From: Microbacterium luteum
GTDB taxonomy: Bacteria > Actinomycetota > Actinomycetes > Actinomycetales > Microbacteriaceae
Direction: 5' to 3'
DNA length: 64,000 bases
NCBI RefSeq assembly: GCF_015277875.1
Contig: NZ_CP063814.1
Coordinates: 3,162,001-3,226,000 of the forward strand
Every line of letters begins with the position of its first letter. Position 1 is the first letter of the stretch. Positions 50,084 to 58,211 of this stretch are shown here, one piece after another. The position numbers and the translations under genes were made by a program. The notes beneath the pieces are model-generated. The model did no database searches and was not told the DNA's origin. It saw only the letters and a program-made list of their open reading frames with translations.

Positions 50084-51280
50084 TCACTCCGGGAGCGGTT
50101 CGCCGCGGTAGAGGGCTTCGAAGGTGTCGAGGGTGCGGTTGATGTCGTGCACGGCCACCCCGTCGAGAGATGCCTGCTGCATCCGTCGGCGTTCATCGGC
50201 GTCGGCGGTGAGCACGTCGGTCAGCCGAGCGGCGAGTTCGTCGACGTCGCCGGGGGTGAACAGGTAGCCGTTCTCGCCGTGGTGCACGAGGTGCGGCAGC
50301 GCCACGGCGTCGGCGGCGACCACGGGAAGCGCCGAGGCCATCGCCTCCATCGTGGCGATCGACTGCAGCTCGGCGATCGAGGCGATCGCGAAGACGCTGG
50401 CCCGGGAGTACAGGCGCCGCAGCTCCTCGTCGGAGACGTGTCCGTGGAACACGACCCGATCCTCGAGCCCGAGCTCGTGCACGAGGTTCTCGAGGCTCTT
50501 GCGCTGGTCCCCGCCCCCGACGATGTCGAAGCCCGCCTGGAGCGCCGGGTCGAGGGCGGCGAGCGCCCGCAGCACGACGTCGATCTGCTTCTCGCTGGTG
50601 AGGCGTCCGACGAACAGCACCCGGTTCTCGGCGCGCGGCTTCAGGTCGGGGGTGTAGTTGCCCTTGTCGATGCCGCAGCTGACGGGGATGACATCCGACA
50701 CGTCGATCGTGGCCTCGAGGAAGTCCGCCGCCTTGCGCGTGGGCGTCGTCACGGCGCGCGTCGAGGAGAGGGTGCGCTCCGCGTCGCCCCACGCCCAGCG
50801 GATGACGGCGTCGGTGATCCGCTGCGGCAGCACCGTGAAGTCGAGGATGTTCTCGGCCATCACGTGATTGGTCGCGACGACGGGGATCCCTCGGCGGTTC
50901 GCCTCGTAGGCGAGACCGCGCCCGATGATGATGTGGGACTGGATGTGCACGACGTCGGGCTTGACCTCGTCGAGCACACGGCGGGCGTAGTGCTTCGACC
51001 GCCACGGCCACACGAACCGCAGCCAGTCGTGCGGGGGCCAGCGCACCGAGGGGAGTCGGTGCACGCACATCTGGACGCCCTCGACGGTCTCGATGCCCGG
51101 CGCCGCACGTCGGTAGCGCTGGTTCGGGGCCACGACGTGCACCTCGTGGCCGCGACCGACGAGTCCGGCGGCCAGGCGCTCCGCGAAGCGGGCAGCCCCG
51201 TTGATGTCCGGTGCGAAGGTGTCGCAGCCGATGACGACGGTGAGGGGGCGGCGGGGATCGGGCGTGGCGGGGTCGGTCAC
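50084..51280 (-). CDS. Glycosyltransferase family 4 protein
   Basis: A 398-residue GT4 enzyme, first of two adjacent GT4 genes. The acceptor loop is CDTFAPDINGAARFAERLA near 17; the donor-binding half has VLFVGRLTSEKQIDVVLRAL near 215 and the SIAELQSIATMEAMASALPVV motif near 310, with the EX7E glutamates. Relatives transfer mannose or glucose to lipids. The GTG at 51280 fits the family N-terminus (PLTVVIGCDTF); no strong ribosome site is visible. A 4-bp gap separates it from the second glycosyltransferase gene. Confidence 0.87.
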   Translation of the reverse strand: MTDPATPDPRRPLTVVIGCDTFAPDINGAARFAERLAAGLVGRGHEVHVVAPNQRYRRAAPGIETVEGVQMCVHRLPSVRWPPHDWLRFVWPWRSKHYARRVLDEVKPDVVHIQSHIIIGRGLAYEANRRGIPVVATNHVMAENILDFTVLPQRITDAVIRWAWGDAERTLSSTRAVTTPTRKAADFLEATIDVSDVIPVSCGIDKGNYTPDLKPRAENRVLFVGRLTSEKQIDVVLRALAALDPALQAGFDIVGGGDQRKSLENLVHELGLEDRVVFHGHVSDEELRRLYSRASVFAIASIAELQSIATMEAMASALPVVAADAVALPHLVHHGENGYLFTPGDVDELAARLTDVLTADADERRRMQQASLDGVAVHDINRTLDTFEALYRGEPLPE

Positions 51281-51470
51281 GGGATGCGGGCTGCCTATCT
51301 GTGCGGCGGCGGAGCGCAGCGGCTGTCTGCGGAGGATGGCGCGGGTGGATCGCACCGGTTCGCGCGCGCGTCAACTGTACCGAAGAACCCCGGTCCGATC
51401 CGGGAGCGGCGCCCCGCCTTGTCGCCACGCTCTCGAGTGCCCTGTCAGGCGCGCGCCGTACGCTGGGCGC

Positions 51471-52064
51471 ATGCCGCGACTGCACGCTGACGCCGACGAG
51501 CACCTCTGGGTTCCCGTGACGGGGTCACTGGGATTCCGCGGGCGCCGGCACCGCAAGGCCGCGATCCGCATGCTGCTGACGCAGGCGAACCGCGCGGCGG
51601 GCGCGGTCGACCGGCCCGGCAGCGGCTTCCTCGCATGGGCGATGAGCCAGGCGGCGCCGCTGCTGATGAAGCGCGCGAACGGGCGCGTGCTGGTGTGGGT
51701 GTGGAAGAGCGACCCCGACCTGCTCGTGGCGATGGCGCAGGTGCAGGAGGCGACCGCTCAGGCGCGGGCCGCGCGCGCGATGATGCCCATGGAGTACGAC
51801 GACACCGAGTCGTTCCGCAGCCCCTTCCTCGGGATGGGCGAGAAGCTCGCGATGCCCCTGCCGCCCGACCCGCGCACGCCGCCCTTCGCCACCTACACGT
51901 GGGACACGGGCTCTCACTTCGTCACCGTCACGTGCGTCTGCGGAGACCGAGAGCGGTTCGGCACCGTCATGGGCTCCATGGACGACCTCGCGCGCACCGT
52001 GCGGGTGGCGGATGATCTGACGGTCGGCGAATCCGCCGGCGTGCTGCGCATCGACCCCGCCTGA
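51471..52064 (+). CDS. Conserved-type hypothetical protein, 197 aa
   Basis: I do not recognise a family. The protein is soluble, with a basic segment FRGRRHRKAAIRML near 22-35 and an amphipathic middle; a Trp-rich stretch RVLVWVWKSDPDLL lies near 75, and TWDTGSHFVTVTCVCGDRERF with two Cys near 150 may be a small beta-hairpin. Coding character is good and the start is supported by TACGCT (51459-51464) exactly 6 nt before the ATG. It converges with the fucose mutarotase gene and is divergent from the glycosyltransferase operon; neither suggests a role. Confidence 0.7.
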   Translation: MPRLHADADEHLWVPVTGSLGFRGRRHRKAAIRMLLTQANRAAGAVDRPGSGFLAWAMSQAAPLLMKRANGRVLVWVWKSDPDLLVAMAQVQEATAQARAARAMMPMEYDDTESFRSPFLGMGEKLAMPLPPDPRTPPFATYTWDTGSHFVTVTCVCGDRERFGTVMGSMDDLARTVRVADDLTVGESAGVLRIDPA

Positions 52065-52085
52065 ACGGGTCGCGGCACGTGCCCG

Positions 52086-52505
52086 CTACGGCCGAGGGTG
52101 CCCGACGACCCCCTTGCGCAGCACGGCGTTGCCGTAGGTGCGCGTCTCCCCGGTGCGGATGACGAGGAACGCCGCGCGCGCGACGTCGTAGTAGGCGAAG
52201 CGATCGATGAAGGCCGTCGTCTCCGGCGTCGTGCCGGCGGCATCCATCAGCTCGCGCTGCACCTCGAGCACGGTGCCGTCGGCGGAGGTCATGAGGTCGA
52301 GCGACGGGGCATCGTCGAGCGGAACGACGGTGCGGATCGCGCGCAGCACGTCGGGCGTCGTCGCACCCGGGAGGTTCACGAGCCTCGTCGCGACGGCCGC
52401 GGCGGGAAAGTGCGCGTCGGCGATGACGACGGCGTCGGAGTGGCCCATGTCGTCCAGATGGTGCAGCAGTTCACCCGACAGCAGCGGGTGGATTCCTTCG
52501 AGCAT
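52086..52505 (-). CDS. fucU: L-fucose mutarotase (RbsD/FucU family)
   Basis: Interconverts alpha- and beta-L-fucose, supplying the anomer used by the dehydrogenase. The 139-residue FucU fold is marked by IHPLLSGELLHHLDDMGHSD (His5-type and Asp residues) near the N-terminus, DAHFPA and the terminal YGNAVLRKGVVGHP. ATG at 52505 with GGAAGGA upstream, 15 bp after the aldo/keto reductase gene; last gene of the minus-strand fucose arm. Confidence 0.9.
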   Translation of the reverse strand: MLEGIHPLLSGELLHHLDDMGHSDAVVIADAHFPAAAVATRLVNLPGATTPDVLRAIRTVVPLDDAPSLDLMTSADGTVLEVQRELMDAAGTTPETTAFIDRFAYYDVARAAFLVIRTGETRTYGNAVLRKGVVGHPRP

Positions 52506-52520
52506 GTCGTTCCTTCCAGC

Positions 52521-53492
52521 TCAGGCGGGGATGAGCGCCGCGTCGGCGAGCTCGGCCCAGAACCCGTCCGGCACCGGCAGGCGCATGTACTCGGCATTCT
52601 GCACCAGGTGCGCCGGGCGACTCCCCCCGACCACGACGGAGCGCACCGCAGTGTCTCGGAGCGGGAACTGCACGGCCGCCGCCGGCAGCGGCACCTCCCA
52701 GTCGGCGGCGATCGCCGTGATGCGCTGCAGGCGCTCCCACACGTCGTCGGGCACGCCGCCGTACTCGTAGCGGCCCTCGCGCGAGGGCTTCGCGGTCGCG
52801 AGCAGGCCGGAGTTGAACACGGATGCCGCCACCACATCCGTGCGGCTGCGATGACACGCGGGGAGCGCTTCGGCGGCGGCGGGCTGCTCCAGGAGCGTGT
52901 AGCGGCCGGCGATCATGACGACGTCGAGGTCGGCGGCGCCGACGCCGCGCACGACGGTGTCGGCGACCATCGTGCCGATGCCGACGGCCCGCACGACACC
53001 CTCGGCGCGGAGCTGCTCGAGCGCGGGGAGCGCCTCGGCCACGGCGAGGTCGAGGTCGTGGCGCTCGGGGTCGTGCAGATAGACCATGTCGATGCGATCG
53101 AGCCCCATCCGCTGAAGCGACTCGGAGATGCTCGTGCGGATGCCGTCGGCGCTGACATCCCACTCGCGGCGCAGCGTCGTCGGAACGTGGAAGTCGTGGT
53201 CGAGGTCGAGACCGCCGTCGTCGTCGGGGTTCGGGCGCAGCAGGCGCCCGACCTTCGTGGAGACCACGTACTCGTCGCGCGGCTTGGTCGAAAGGAACGC
53301 GCCCAGCCGGCGCTCGGACAGCCCGAGCCCGTAATGCGGCGCGGTGTCGAAGTAGCGGATGCCGCTCTCCCACGCCGCCTCGAGGATGGCGAACGCGTCA
53401 TCGTCGCTCATCGCGCGGAAGAGGTTGCCGACGTTGGCGGCGCCGTAGCCGAGCGGGGTCAGCGTCGGCGTGCGCGGCTCAGGCGACGACAT
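52521..53492 (-). CDS. Aldo/keto reductase, probable L-fucose dehydrogenase
   Basis: A 323-residue AKR of the D-threo-aldose 1-dehydrogenase/L-fucose dehydrogenase type. The catalytic tetrad is visible: Asp48/Tyr53 in [17 protein letters not shown], Lys in [10 protein letters not shown] and His in [12 protein letters not shown]. It is predicted to oxidise L-fucose to L-fucono-lactone with NAD(P)+. It overlaps the L-fuconate dehydratase gene by 14 bp, which is the main support for the substrate. The alternative D-arabinose dehydrogenase reading is chemically related. Confidence 0.87.
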   Translation of the reverse strand: MSSPEPRTPTLTPLGYGAANVGNLFRAMSDDDAFAILEAAWESGIRYFDTAPHYGLGLSERRLGAFLSTKPRDEYVVSTKVGRLLRPNPDDDGGLDLDHDFHVPTTLRREWDVSADGIRTSISESLQRMGLDRIDMVYLHDPERHDLDLAVAEALPALEQLRAEGVVRAVGIGTMVADTVVRGVGAADLDVVMIAGRYTLLEQPAAAEALPACHRSRTDVVAASVFNSGLLATAKPSREGRYEYGGVPDDVWERLQRITAIAADWEVPLPAAAVQFPLRDTAVRSVVVGGSRPAHLVQNAEYMRLPVPDGFWAELADAALIPA

Positions 53493-54768
53493 GCGCGCCC
53501 GTCCACGTGTAGGTGGCGATGCTCTCGGCCTTCATCTCCATGCCGGCGCCCGGCGCGAGCGGCGGCATGTACGCGCCGTGGCGGATGTCGGTGGGCGTGA
53601 TGAAGTGCTCGTGCAGATGATCCACGTACTCGATCATCCGCCCGTCCCGGCTGCCGCTGACGGCGACGAAGTCGAACATCGACAGGTGCTGCACCGCTTC
53701 GCAGAGCCCCACGCCGCCCGCGTGCGGGCAGACCGGAACCCCGAACTTCGCCGCCAGCAGGAGGTTGGCGACGTTCTCGTTGACGCCCGCGACGCGCACC
53801 GCATCGATCTGCATGACCGAGATCGCCTCGGCCTGGAGCAGCTGCTTGAAGATCATGCGGTTCTGCGCGTGCTCTCCCGTGGCCACGCGCACCGGCGCGA
53901 CACCGCGGGCGATCTCGGCGTGACCGAGGATGTCGTCGGGGCTCGTCGGCTCCTCGATCCACGCGAGGTCGAACTCCGCCAGCGCCCGCACCCACTCGAT
54001 CGCCTCGGAGACCTCCCAGCGCTGGTTCGCGTCGATGGCGATCGGGAAATCGGGCCCGCAGACCTCGCGCGCGATGCGCAGGCGGCGCACGTCGTCGTCG
54101 AGATCGGCGCCGACCTTGAGCTTGATCTGGGGGAATCCTTCGGCGATCGCCTCGCGGCACAGGCGCGTGAGCTTCTCGTCGGAGTAGCCGAGCCAGCCCG
54201 GGCTCGTCGTGTAGGCGGGATAGCCGTCGGCCAGTAGGGCCGCCTCACGCTCGGAGCGACCCGCCTCGGCACCGCGGAGGATCTCCAGCGCCTCGTCGGG
54301 GGTCAGGGCGTTGGTGAGGTAGCGGAAGTCGACCAGCCCGACGATCTCCTCGGGGGTCATCCGCGACAGGAGCCGCCACAGCGGCATTCCCGCACGCTTG
54401 GCCTTGAGGTCCCACAGGGCGTTGACGACGGCGCCGATCGCCATGTGCATGACGCCCTTCTCGGGCCCGAGCCAGCGCAGCTGCGAGTCGCCGATGAGCC
54501 CGCGCCACGTGGCGCCCATGTCTTCGAGGAGGGGTTCGAGCTCCTGCCCGACGAGGTGGCCGGCGAGCGCGTCGATCGCGGCGACCTGCACGTCGTTGCC
54601 GCGGCCGATCGTGAAGACGAACGCGTGACCGGCCTCGCCCGCGTCGGTGACGACCTGCACGTAGGCGGCGGAGTAGTCGGGGTCGAGGTTCATCGCGTCG
54701 GAGCCGTCGAGACTGAGCGACGTGGGAAAGCGGATGTCTGTCGTGTCCAGTGAGACGATGCGGGTCAC
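53479..54768 (-). CDS. fucD: L-fuconate dehydratase
   Basis: Enolase-superfamily enzyme (429 residues) that dehydrates L-fuconate to 2-keto-3-deoxy-L-fuconate. Catalytic base Lys in [12 protein letters not shown] near 219, metal ligands in AIDANQRW (near 249), [10 protein letters not shown] (near 275) and TGEHAQNRM (near 302), and the partner His in [19 protein letters not shown] (near 350) are all present and match FucD rather than mandelate racemase or galactonate dehydratase. GTG at 54768 with GGAGGAG 6 nt upstream. First gene of the minus-strand arm. Confidence 0.92.
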   Translation of the reverse strand: MTRIVSLDTTDIRFPTSLSLDGSDAMNLDPDYSAAYVQVVTDAGEAGHAFVFTIGRGNDVQVAAIDALAGHLVGQELEPLLEDMGATWRGLIGDSQLRWLGPEKGVMHMAIGAVVNALWDLKAKRAGMPLWRLLSRMTPEEIVGLVDFRYLTNALTPDEALEILRGAEAGRSEREAALLADGYPAYTTSPGWLGYSDEKLTRLCREAIAEGFPQIKLKVGADLDDDVRRLRIAREVCGPDFPIAIDANQRWEVSEAIEWVRALAEFDLAWIEEPTSPDDILGHAEIARGVAPVRVATGEHAQNRMIFKQLLQAEAISVMQIDAVRVAGVNENVANLLLAAKFGVPVCPHAGGVGLCEAVQHLSMFDFVAVSGSRDGRMIEYVDHLHEHFITPTDIRHGAYMPPLAPGAGMEMKAESIATYTWTGAHVVA

Positions 54769-54805
54769 AGGTACTCCTCCTCGAGCCGCGGCTTCCGCGG
54801 GAACC

Positions 54806-54835
54806 TTGGAAGTGTAAACATCGGATGTCTATACT
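54806..54835 (+). promoter_or_regulatory. Promoter of the FAH-SDR arm
   Basis: TTGGAA at 54806-54811, an 18-bp spacer and TATACT at 54830-54835, 66 bp before the ATG of the FAH-type gene. The shared palindrome lies in the spacer. Unlike most genes here this mRNA would carry a leader with a ribosome site. Confidence 0.7.
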
Positions 54836-54840
54836 GTCAA
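54812..54840 (-). promoter_or_regulatory. Promoter of the fucD arm
   Basis: On the reverse strand TTGACA (54840-54835), a 17-bp spacer and TTACAC (54817-54812). It overlaps the forward promoter almost completely, so polymerase can occupy only one at a time. Confidence 0.65.
54815..54831. promoter_or_regulatory. Palindromic operator shared by both fucose arms
   Basis: A 17-bp palindrome with core ACATC-G-GATGT; outer TA/TA bases also pair, with one mismatch per arm. It lies in the spacer of both promoters, so a single bound protein would block both. The FadR-type regulator 2.6 kb away is the obvious candidate, but this is inference. Confidence 0.7.
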
Positions 54841-54901
54841 TTGCCACCAGGGTCGCAGGCGCTGACGCGTGCGCGGCCGCACACTGTCGTACGGGAGATT
54901 C

Positions 54902-55759
54902 ATGAAATTCGCACGCCTCGGGCCGGTCGGCCACGAGATCCCCACCGTCGTCGACGGAGATCGCCATCTCGACCTGCGACCCCTCACATCCGATGTCACG
55001 GGGGACTTCCTCGCCGCCGATCCCGTATCGCGTGTGTCCGCGGCCATCGAGGCCGGACGGCTCCCCGAGCTCGACGTCGACGGTCTGCGCATCGGCGCAC
55101 CGATCGCCCGCCCCTCGGCCGTCATCTGCGTCGGGATGAACTACGCCGCCCACGCGGCGGAGTCGGGTTCCGCGCCGCCGGAGATCCCGATCATCTTCCT
55201 CAAGACCCCCAACACCGTCGTCGGTCCGGACGACGAGGTCATGATCCCGCGCGACAGCGTCAAGACCGACTGGGAGGTCGAGCTCGGCGTCGTGATCGGC
55301 ACGCGCACCGCCTACCTCGACAGCCGGGACCAGGCCCGCGCGCACATCGCCGGCTACGTCGTCGCGAACGACGTGTCCGAGCGAACGTTCCAGCTCGAGG
55401 TCTCGGGAGGCCAGTGGTCGAAGGGCAAGTGCTCCTTCGGGTTCAGCCCCACCGGGCCGTGGCTGGTCACCGCCGACGAGGTCGATCCCGACGCCCTGAG
55501 CCTGCGCAGCTTCGTCAACGGGGAACCGCGCCAGGACTCGAACACCGCCGACATGATCTTCCCGGTCGACGAGATCGTCTACCAGCTGTCGCAGTACATG
55601 ACCCTCGAGCCGGGCGACCTCATCCTCACCGGGACCCCGGAGGGCGTGGCGCTGTCGGGGCGCTTCCCGTACCTGGCCCCCGGTGACGTCGTCGAGATCG
55701 AGATCGACGGACTCGGCCGGCAGCGACAGGTCTTCACGGCATGGGAGCCCGCGTCGTGA
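54902..55759 (+). CDS. FAH-family hydrolase, probable 2,4-diketo-3-deoxy-L-fuconate hydrolase
   Basis: A 285-residue fumarylacetoacetate hydrolase-fold enzyme. The N-terminal cap (1-65) is followed by the catalytic domain with VICVGMNYAAHAAE near 75, IIFLKTPNTVVGP near 97, metal ligands Glu in TDWEVELGVVIG near 125 and Asp in VVANDVSERTFQ near 160, and ILTGTPEGV near 245. In the Xanthomonas L-fucose pathway a member of this family cleaves 2,4-diketo-3-deoxy-L-fuconate to pyruvate and L-lactate; the context here supports that. ATG at 54902 with GGGAG upstream. Confidence 0.87.
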   Translation: MKFARLGPVGHEIPTVVDGDRHLDLRPLTSDVTGDFLAADPVSRVSAAIEAGRLPELDVDGLRIGAPIARPSAVICVGMNYAAHAAESGSAPPEIPIIFLKTPNTVVGPDDEVMIPRDSVKTDWEVELGVVIGTRTAYLDSRDQARAHIAGYVVANDVSERTFQLEVSGGQWSKGKCSFGFSPTGPWLVTADEVDPDALSLRSFVNGEPRQDSNTADMIFPVDEIVYQLSQYMTLEPGDLILTGTPEGVALSGRFPYLAPGDVVEIEIDGLGRQRQVFTAWEPAS

Positions 55760-56511
55760 CCGGCGTGCTCGACGGCCTCGTCGCGGTCGTCACCGGCGGC
55801 GCGTCGGGGATCGGCGCCGCGATCGCCGAGCGCCTGCACGCCTCGGGCGCGCACGTGGCCGTGCTCGACCTCGATCCGACGGGGGCCGACGAGCGCTTCG
55901 CCGCCTTCACCGCCGACGTGTCGGACCGAGCGAGTGTGGATGCCGCGATCGCGGCCGTCGGCGAGCGCTTCGGCCGCATCGACATCGTCGTCAACAACGC
56001 CGGCATCGGAGCACAGGGCGATGTCGCCGCGAACGACGACGATGAATGGGCGCGCGTGCTGTCGATCAACGTCACCGGCATCGCGCGCGTCAGCGCCGCC
56101 GCCCTCCCCTGGCTGCGCCGCTCGCCCGCGGCGGCCATCTGCAACACGGCGTCCATCGCGGCGACCGCGGGCCTGCCGCAGCGCGCCCTGTACAGCGCGT
56201 CGAAGGGGGCGGTGGCCGCACTCACCCGCGCCATGGCCGCCGACCACCTGCGTGAGGGCATCCGCGTCAACGCGGTGAACCCCGGCACGGCCGACACCCC
56301 GTGGGTGGGACGCCTGCTCGCGAGCGCGCCGGATCCCGAGGCCGAGCGCGCCGCGCTGGAGGCGCGCCAGCCCCACGGGCGTCTCGTCTCCGCCGCCGAG
56401 GTCGCCGAGGCCGTGCACTACCTCGTCAGTCCGGGCGCCGGATCGACCACCGGCACCGCGATCGAGGTCGACGGGGGGATGGGCCCGCTGCGGCTGCGTC
56501 CGACGTCGTGA
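55756..56511 (+). CDS. SDR, probable 2-keto-3-deoxy-L-fuconate dehydrogenase
   Basis: A 251-residue classical short-chain dehydrogenase: TGGASGIG near 13, NNAGIG near 82, catalytic Ser in NTASIAA, and YSASK near 147. In the known pathway an SDR of this kind oxidises C4 of 2-keto-3-deoxy-L-fuconate. The GTG at 55756 overlaps the upstream TGA (GTGA) and has GGGAG 8 nt before it; an ATG at 55741 would add five residues. It ends convergently to the lactonase gene at a strong hairpin. Confidence 0.85.
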   Translation: MTGVLDGLVAVVTGGASGIGAAIAERLHASGAHVAVLDLDPTGADERFAAFTADVSDRASVDAAIAAVGERFGRIDIVVNNAGIGAQGDVAANDDDEWARVLSINVTGIARVSAAALPWLRRSPAAAICNTASIAATAGLPQRALYSASKGAVAALTRAMAADHLREGIRVNAVNPGTADTPWVGRLLASAPDPEAERAALEARQPHGRLVSAAEVAEAVHYLVSPGAGSTTGTAIEVDGGMGPLRLRPTS

Positions 56512-56517
56512 CCGCGG

Positions 56518-56555
56518 GCGGCGGGGCGCGACCCGCACGGGATGCGCCCCGCCGC
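56518..56555. terminator. Hairpin between convergent fucose genes
   Basis: A perfect 12-bp GC stem (GCGGCGGGGCGC at 56518-56529 with its complement at 56544-56555) with a 14-nt loop lies exactly between the two stop codons. It has no T tract. Confidence 0.65.
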
Positions 56556-56557
56556 TC

Positions 56558-57406
56558 TCAGGCCGCCGCCGAAAGCCGGTAGGTGCGCTCGGCGGTCGAC
56601 CAGAGGATGGCGTCCCGATCGCCGGGATCGAGTCGGGACGACCATTCCGTGACGAATCTCGCCCACCGTCCGTACGGCGTCGACACCGGCCAGTCCCCGC
56701 CGAACATCAGCCGCTCGGGCCCGAAGGCCTCCAGCGCCACGTCGAGATAGGGCCGCAGTCCCTCGGACGTCCACGGCCCGCGTGCTTCGGCCGGCAGACC
56801 GGAGATCTTCGCGACGGTGTTCTCCCGCGCGGCGAGCGCCGCGATGTCCCCCATCCACCGCGCGGCCGGGGCGGAGGAGAGATCGGGTTTGCCGAGGTGG
56901 TCGAGCACGATCGTCAGCTCCGGCACGGCGTCGGCCAGCGCGACGACATCGGCCAGCTGATCGTGTCGCACGCACGCGTCGAAGGTGAGCCCGGCCCGCG
57001 CGATCGCGTGCGCCCCGGCGAGGAACTCCGGCGAGAGCGCGAACCCGCGGTCTTCGCCCTGCAGCAGACGTCGGATGCCTCGCACGAGCGGTCGCTTGCA
57101 GAGACGCGCGAGCACGTCGTCCAGGTCGGAGGGGCGCTCGACCGGCGCGAAGGCGACGACACCGCGGATGTCGGCGACGCCCGCCCGCTCGACGACCCAG
57201 TCGACCTCGTCGACGGCCTGCTCCGGCGCGCAGTCGGCCTGCACGAAGACGAAGGCGCGCTCGGATACGGCGGGCGCATCCTGCAGCGCGGCGGTCAGTT
57301 CGGCGACGTCGTGCCGCGCGGCCAGGGGGCCCTCCAGCCACGCGTAGTGCAGGTGATCCGGATCCCAGAGGTGGAGATGACTGTCGAGGAGGCGCACATC
57401 GTCCAT
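56558..57406 (-). CDS. Amidohydrolase family, probable L-fucono-lactonase
   Basis: A 282-residue metal-dependent TIM-barrel hydrolase of the amidohydrolase_2 group. HLHLWDP near 10, FVFVQADC, VLDHLGKPD near 168 and MFGGDWPVSTPYG near 236 (metal-binding Asp) are typical of L-fucono-1,5-lactonase. It supplies the only step missing between the dehydrogenase and fuconate dehydratase. It is divergent from the fadR-type gene, 55 bp apart, suggesting direct control. Confidence 0.87.
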   Translation of the reverse strand: MDDVRLLDSHLHLWDPDHLHYAWLEGPLAARHDVAELTAALQDAPAVSERAFVFVQADCAPEQAVDEVDWVVERAGVADIRGVVAFAPVERPSDLDDVLARLCKRPLVRGIRRLLQGEDRGFALSPEFLAGAHAIARAGLTFDACVRHDQLADVVALADAVPELTIVLDHLGKPDLSSAPAARWMGDIAALAARENTVAKISGLPAEARGPWTSEGLRPYLDVALEAFGPERLMFGGDWPVSTPYGRWARFVTEWSSRLDPGDRDAILWSTAERTYRLSAAA

Positions 57407-57453
57407 TGTGGCGCGGACCGCGGTCGGCGTCGTGGAGGATGTCTCGCCCTACG

Positions 57454-57463
57454 ATGTCGACAT
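57454..57463. promoter_or_regulatory. ATGTCGACAT palindrome at the FadR-type gene start
   Basis: A perfect 10-bp palindrome covering the -10/start region of the regulator gene; its half-site ATGT resembles the GATGT half-site of the shared fucose operator. It may be an autoregulatory site; a 10-bp palindrome can also arise by chance. Confidence 0.35.
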
Positions 57464-58148
57464 GGCCCTGACCGACGACGCGATCGAGCGCATCAAGGCG
57501 ATGATCGTCGACGGCGAGATCGCCCCGGGCGACCGCCTCCCGCCCGAAAAGGAGCTGTCCGAGCGCCTCGGGCTCTCCCGCAACTCGCTGCGGGAGGCGG
57601 TGAAGGCGCTCGAGGTCATGGGCGTGCTCGCCGTGCGGCGCGGCGACGGCACGTACGTCACCAGCCTCGAGCCAGGACTCCTCCTCGACGCGGTGTCCTT
57701 CCTCGCCGACCTCCACGACGACACCTCGCTGCTGGAGATCTTCCAGGTGCGCCGCATCCTCGAGTCGCACGCGACCGGACTCGCCGCCCGGCGCGCGACT
57801 CCCGCCGACGTCGAAGCCCTGACGGCCGAGGTCGACAAGGTCTCCGACGTGCAGGACATCGAGACGCTCGTCGACCACGACCTGCGCTTCCACCGCATGA
57901 TCGTCGTGATCGGGGGCAATCGGTACCTCGCGAGCCTCGTCGACTCCCTCACCAGCCAGACGGTCCGTGCTCGCGTGTGGCGCGGCCTGACCGATGACGG
58001 CGCCGTCGCGCGCACCCTGGCCGAGCACCGCGCGATCGTCGACGCGATCGCCGAGGGCGACGTGGCTCTCGCGACCGCCGTGGCGACCGCACACGTGGCG
58101 GGCGTCGAGCGCTGGCTCCGGCGGGCGGGAGCGCACGGGGGCGAGTGA
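57462..58148 (+). CDS. FadR-subfamily GntR transcriptional regulator
   Basis: A 228-residue regulator: winged helix at 1-70 (LPPEKELSERLGLSRNSLREAVKALEVMGVLAVRRGDGTYV region) and the all-helical FCD ligand domain at 80-222, with likely metal-binding residues Asp/His in VDHDLRFHRMI and the later HRAI and HVAGVERW helices. Ligands of such proteins are usually sugar acids or pathway intermediates. TACGAT ends 6 nt before the ATG at 57462, so the longer frame upstream was rejected. It sits between the fucose genes and the kinase operon and could control either or both. Confidence 0.9.
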   Translation: MALTDDAIERIKAMIVDGEIAPGDRLPPEKELSERLGLSRNSLREAVKALEVMGVLAVRRGDGTYVTSLEPGLLLDAVSFLADLHDDTSLLEIFQVRRILESHATGLAARRATPADVEALTAEVDKVSDVQDIETLVDHDLRFHRMIVVIGGNRYLASLVDSLTSQTVRARVWRGLTDDGAVARTLAEHRAIVDAIAEGDVALATAVATAHVAGVERWLRRAGAHGGE

Positions 58149-58159
58149 CTGGACGGCAC

Positions 58160-58193
58160 CTGTAATGACAGCTACACTCACCTGTAGTTACAG
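58160..58193. promoter_or_regulatory. Double CTGT-N4-ACAG operator upstream of the kinase operon
   Basis: Two palindromes, CTGTAATGACAG at 58160-58171 and CTGTAGTTACAG at 58182-58193, have centres 22 bp apart (two helical turns). The second extends to CCTGTA-GT-TACAGG. The form fits GntR-family operators. They lie 18-52 bp before the start codon of the isomerase gene. Confidence 0.72.
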
Positions 58194-58211
58194 GACCGTC
58201 GAGGAGGACTC

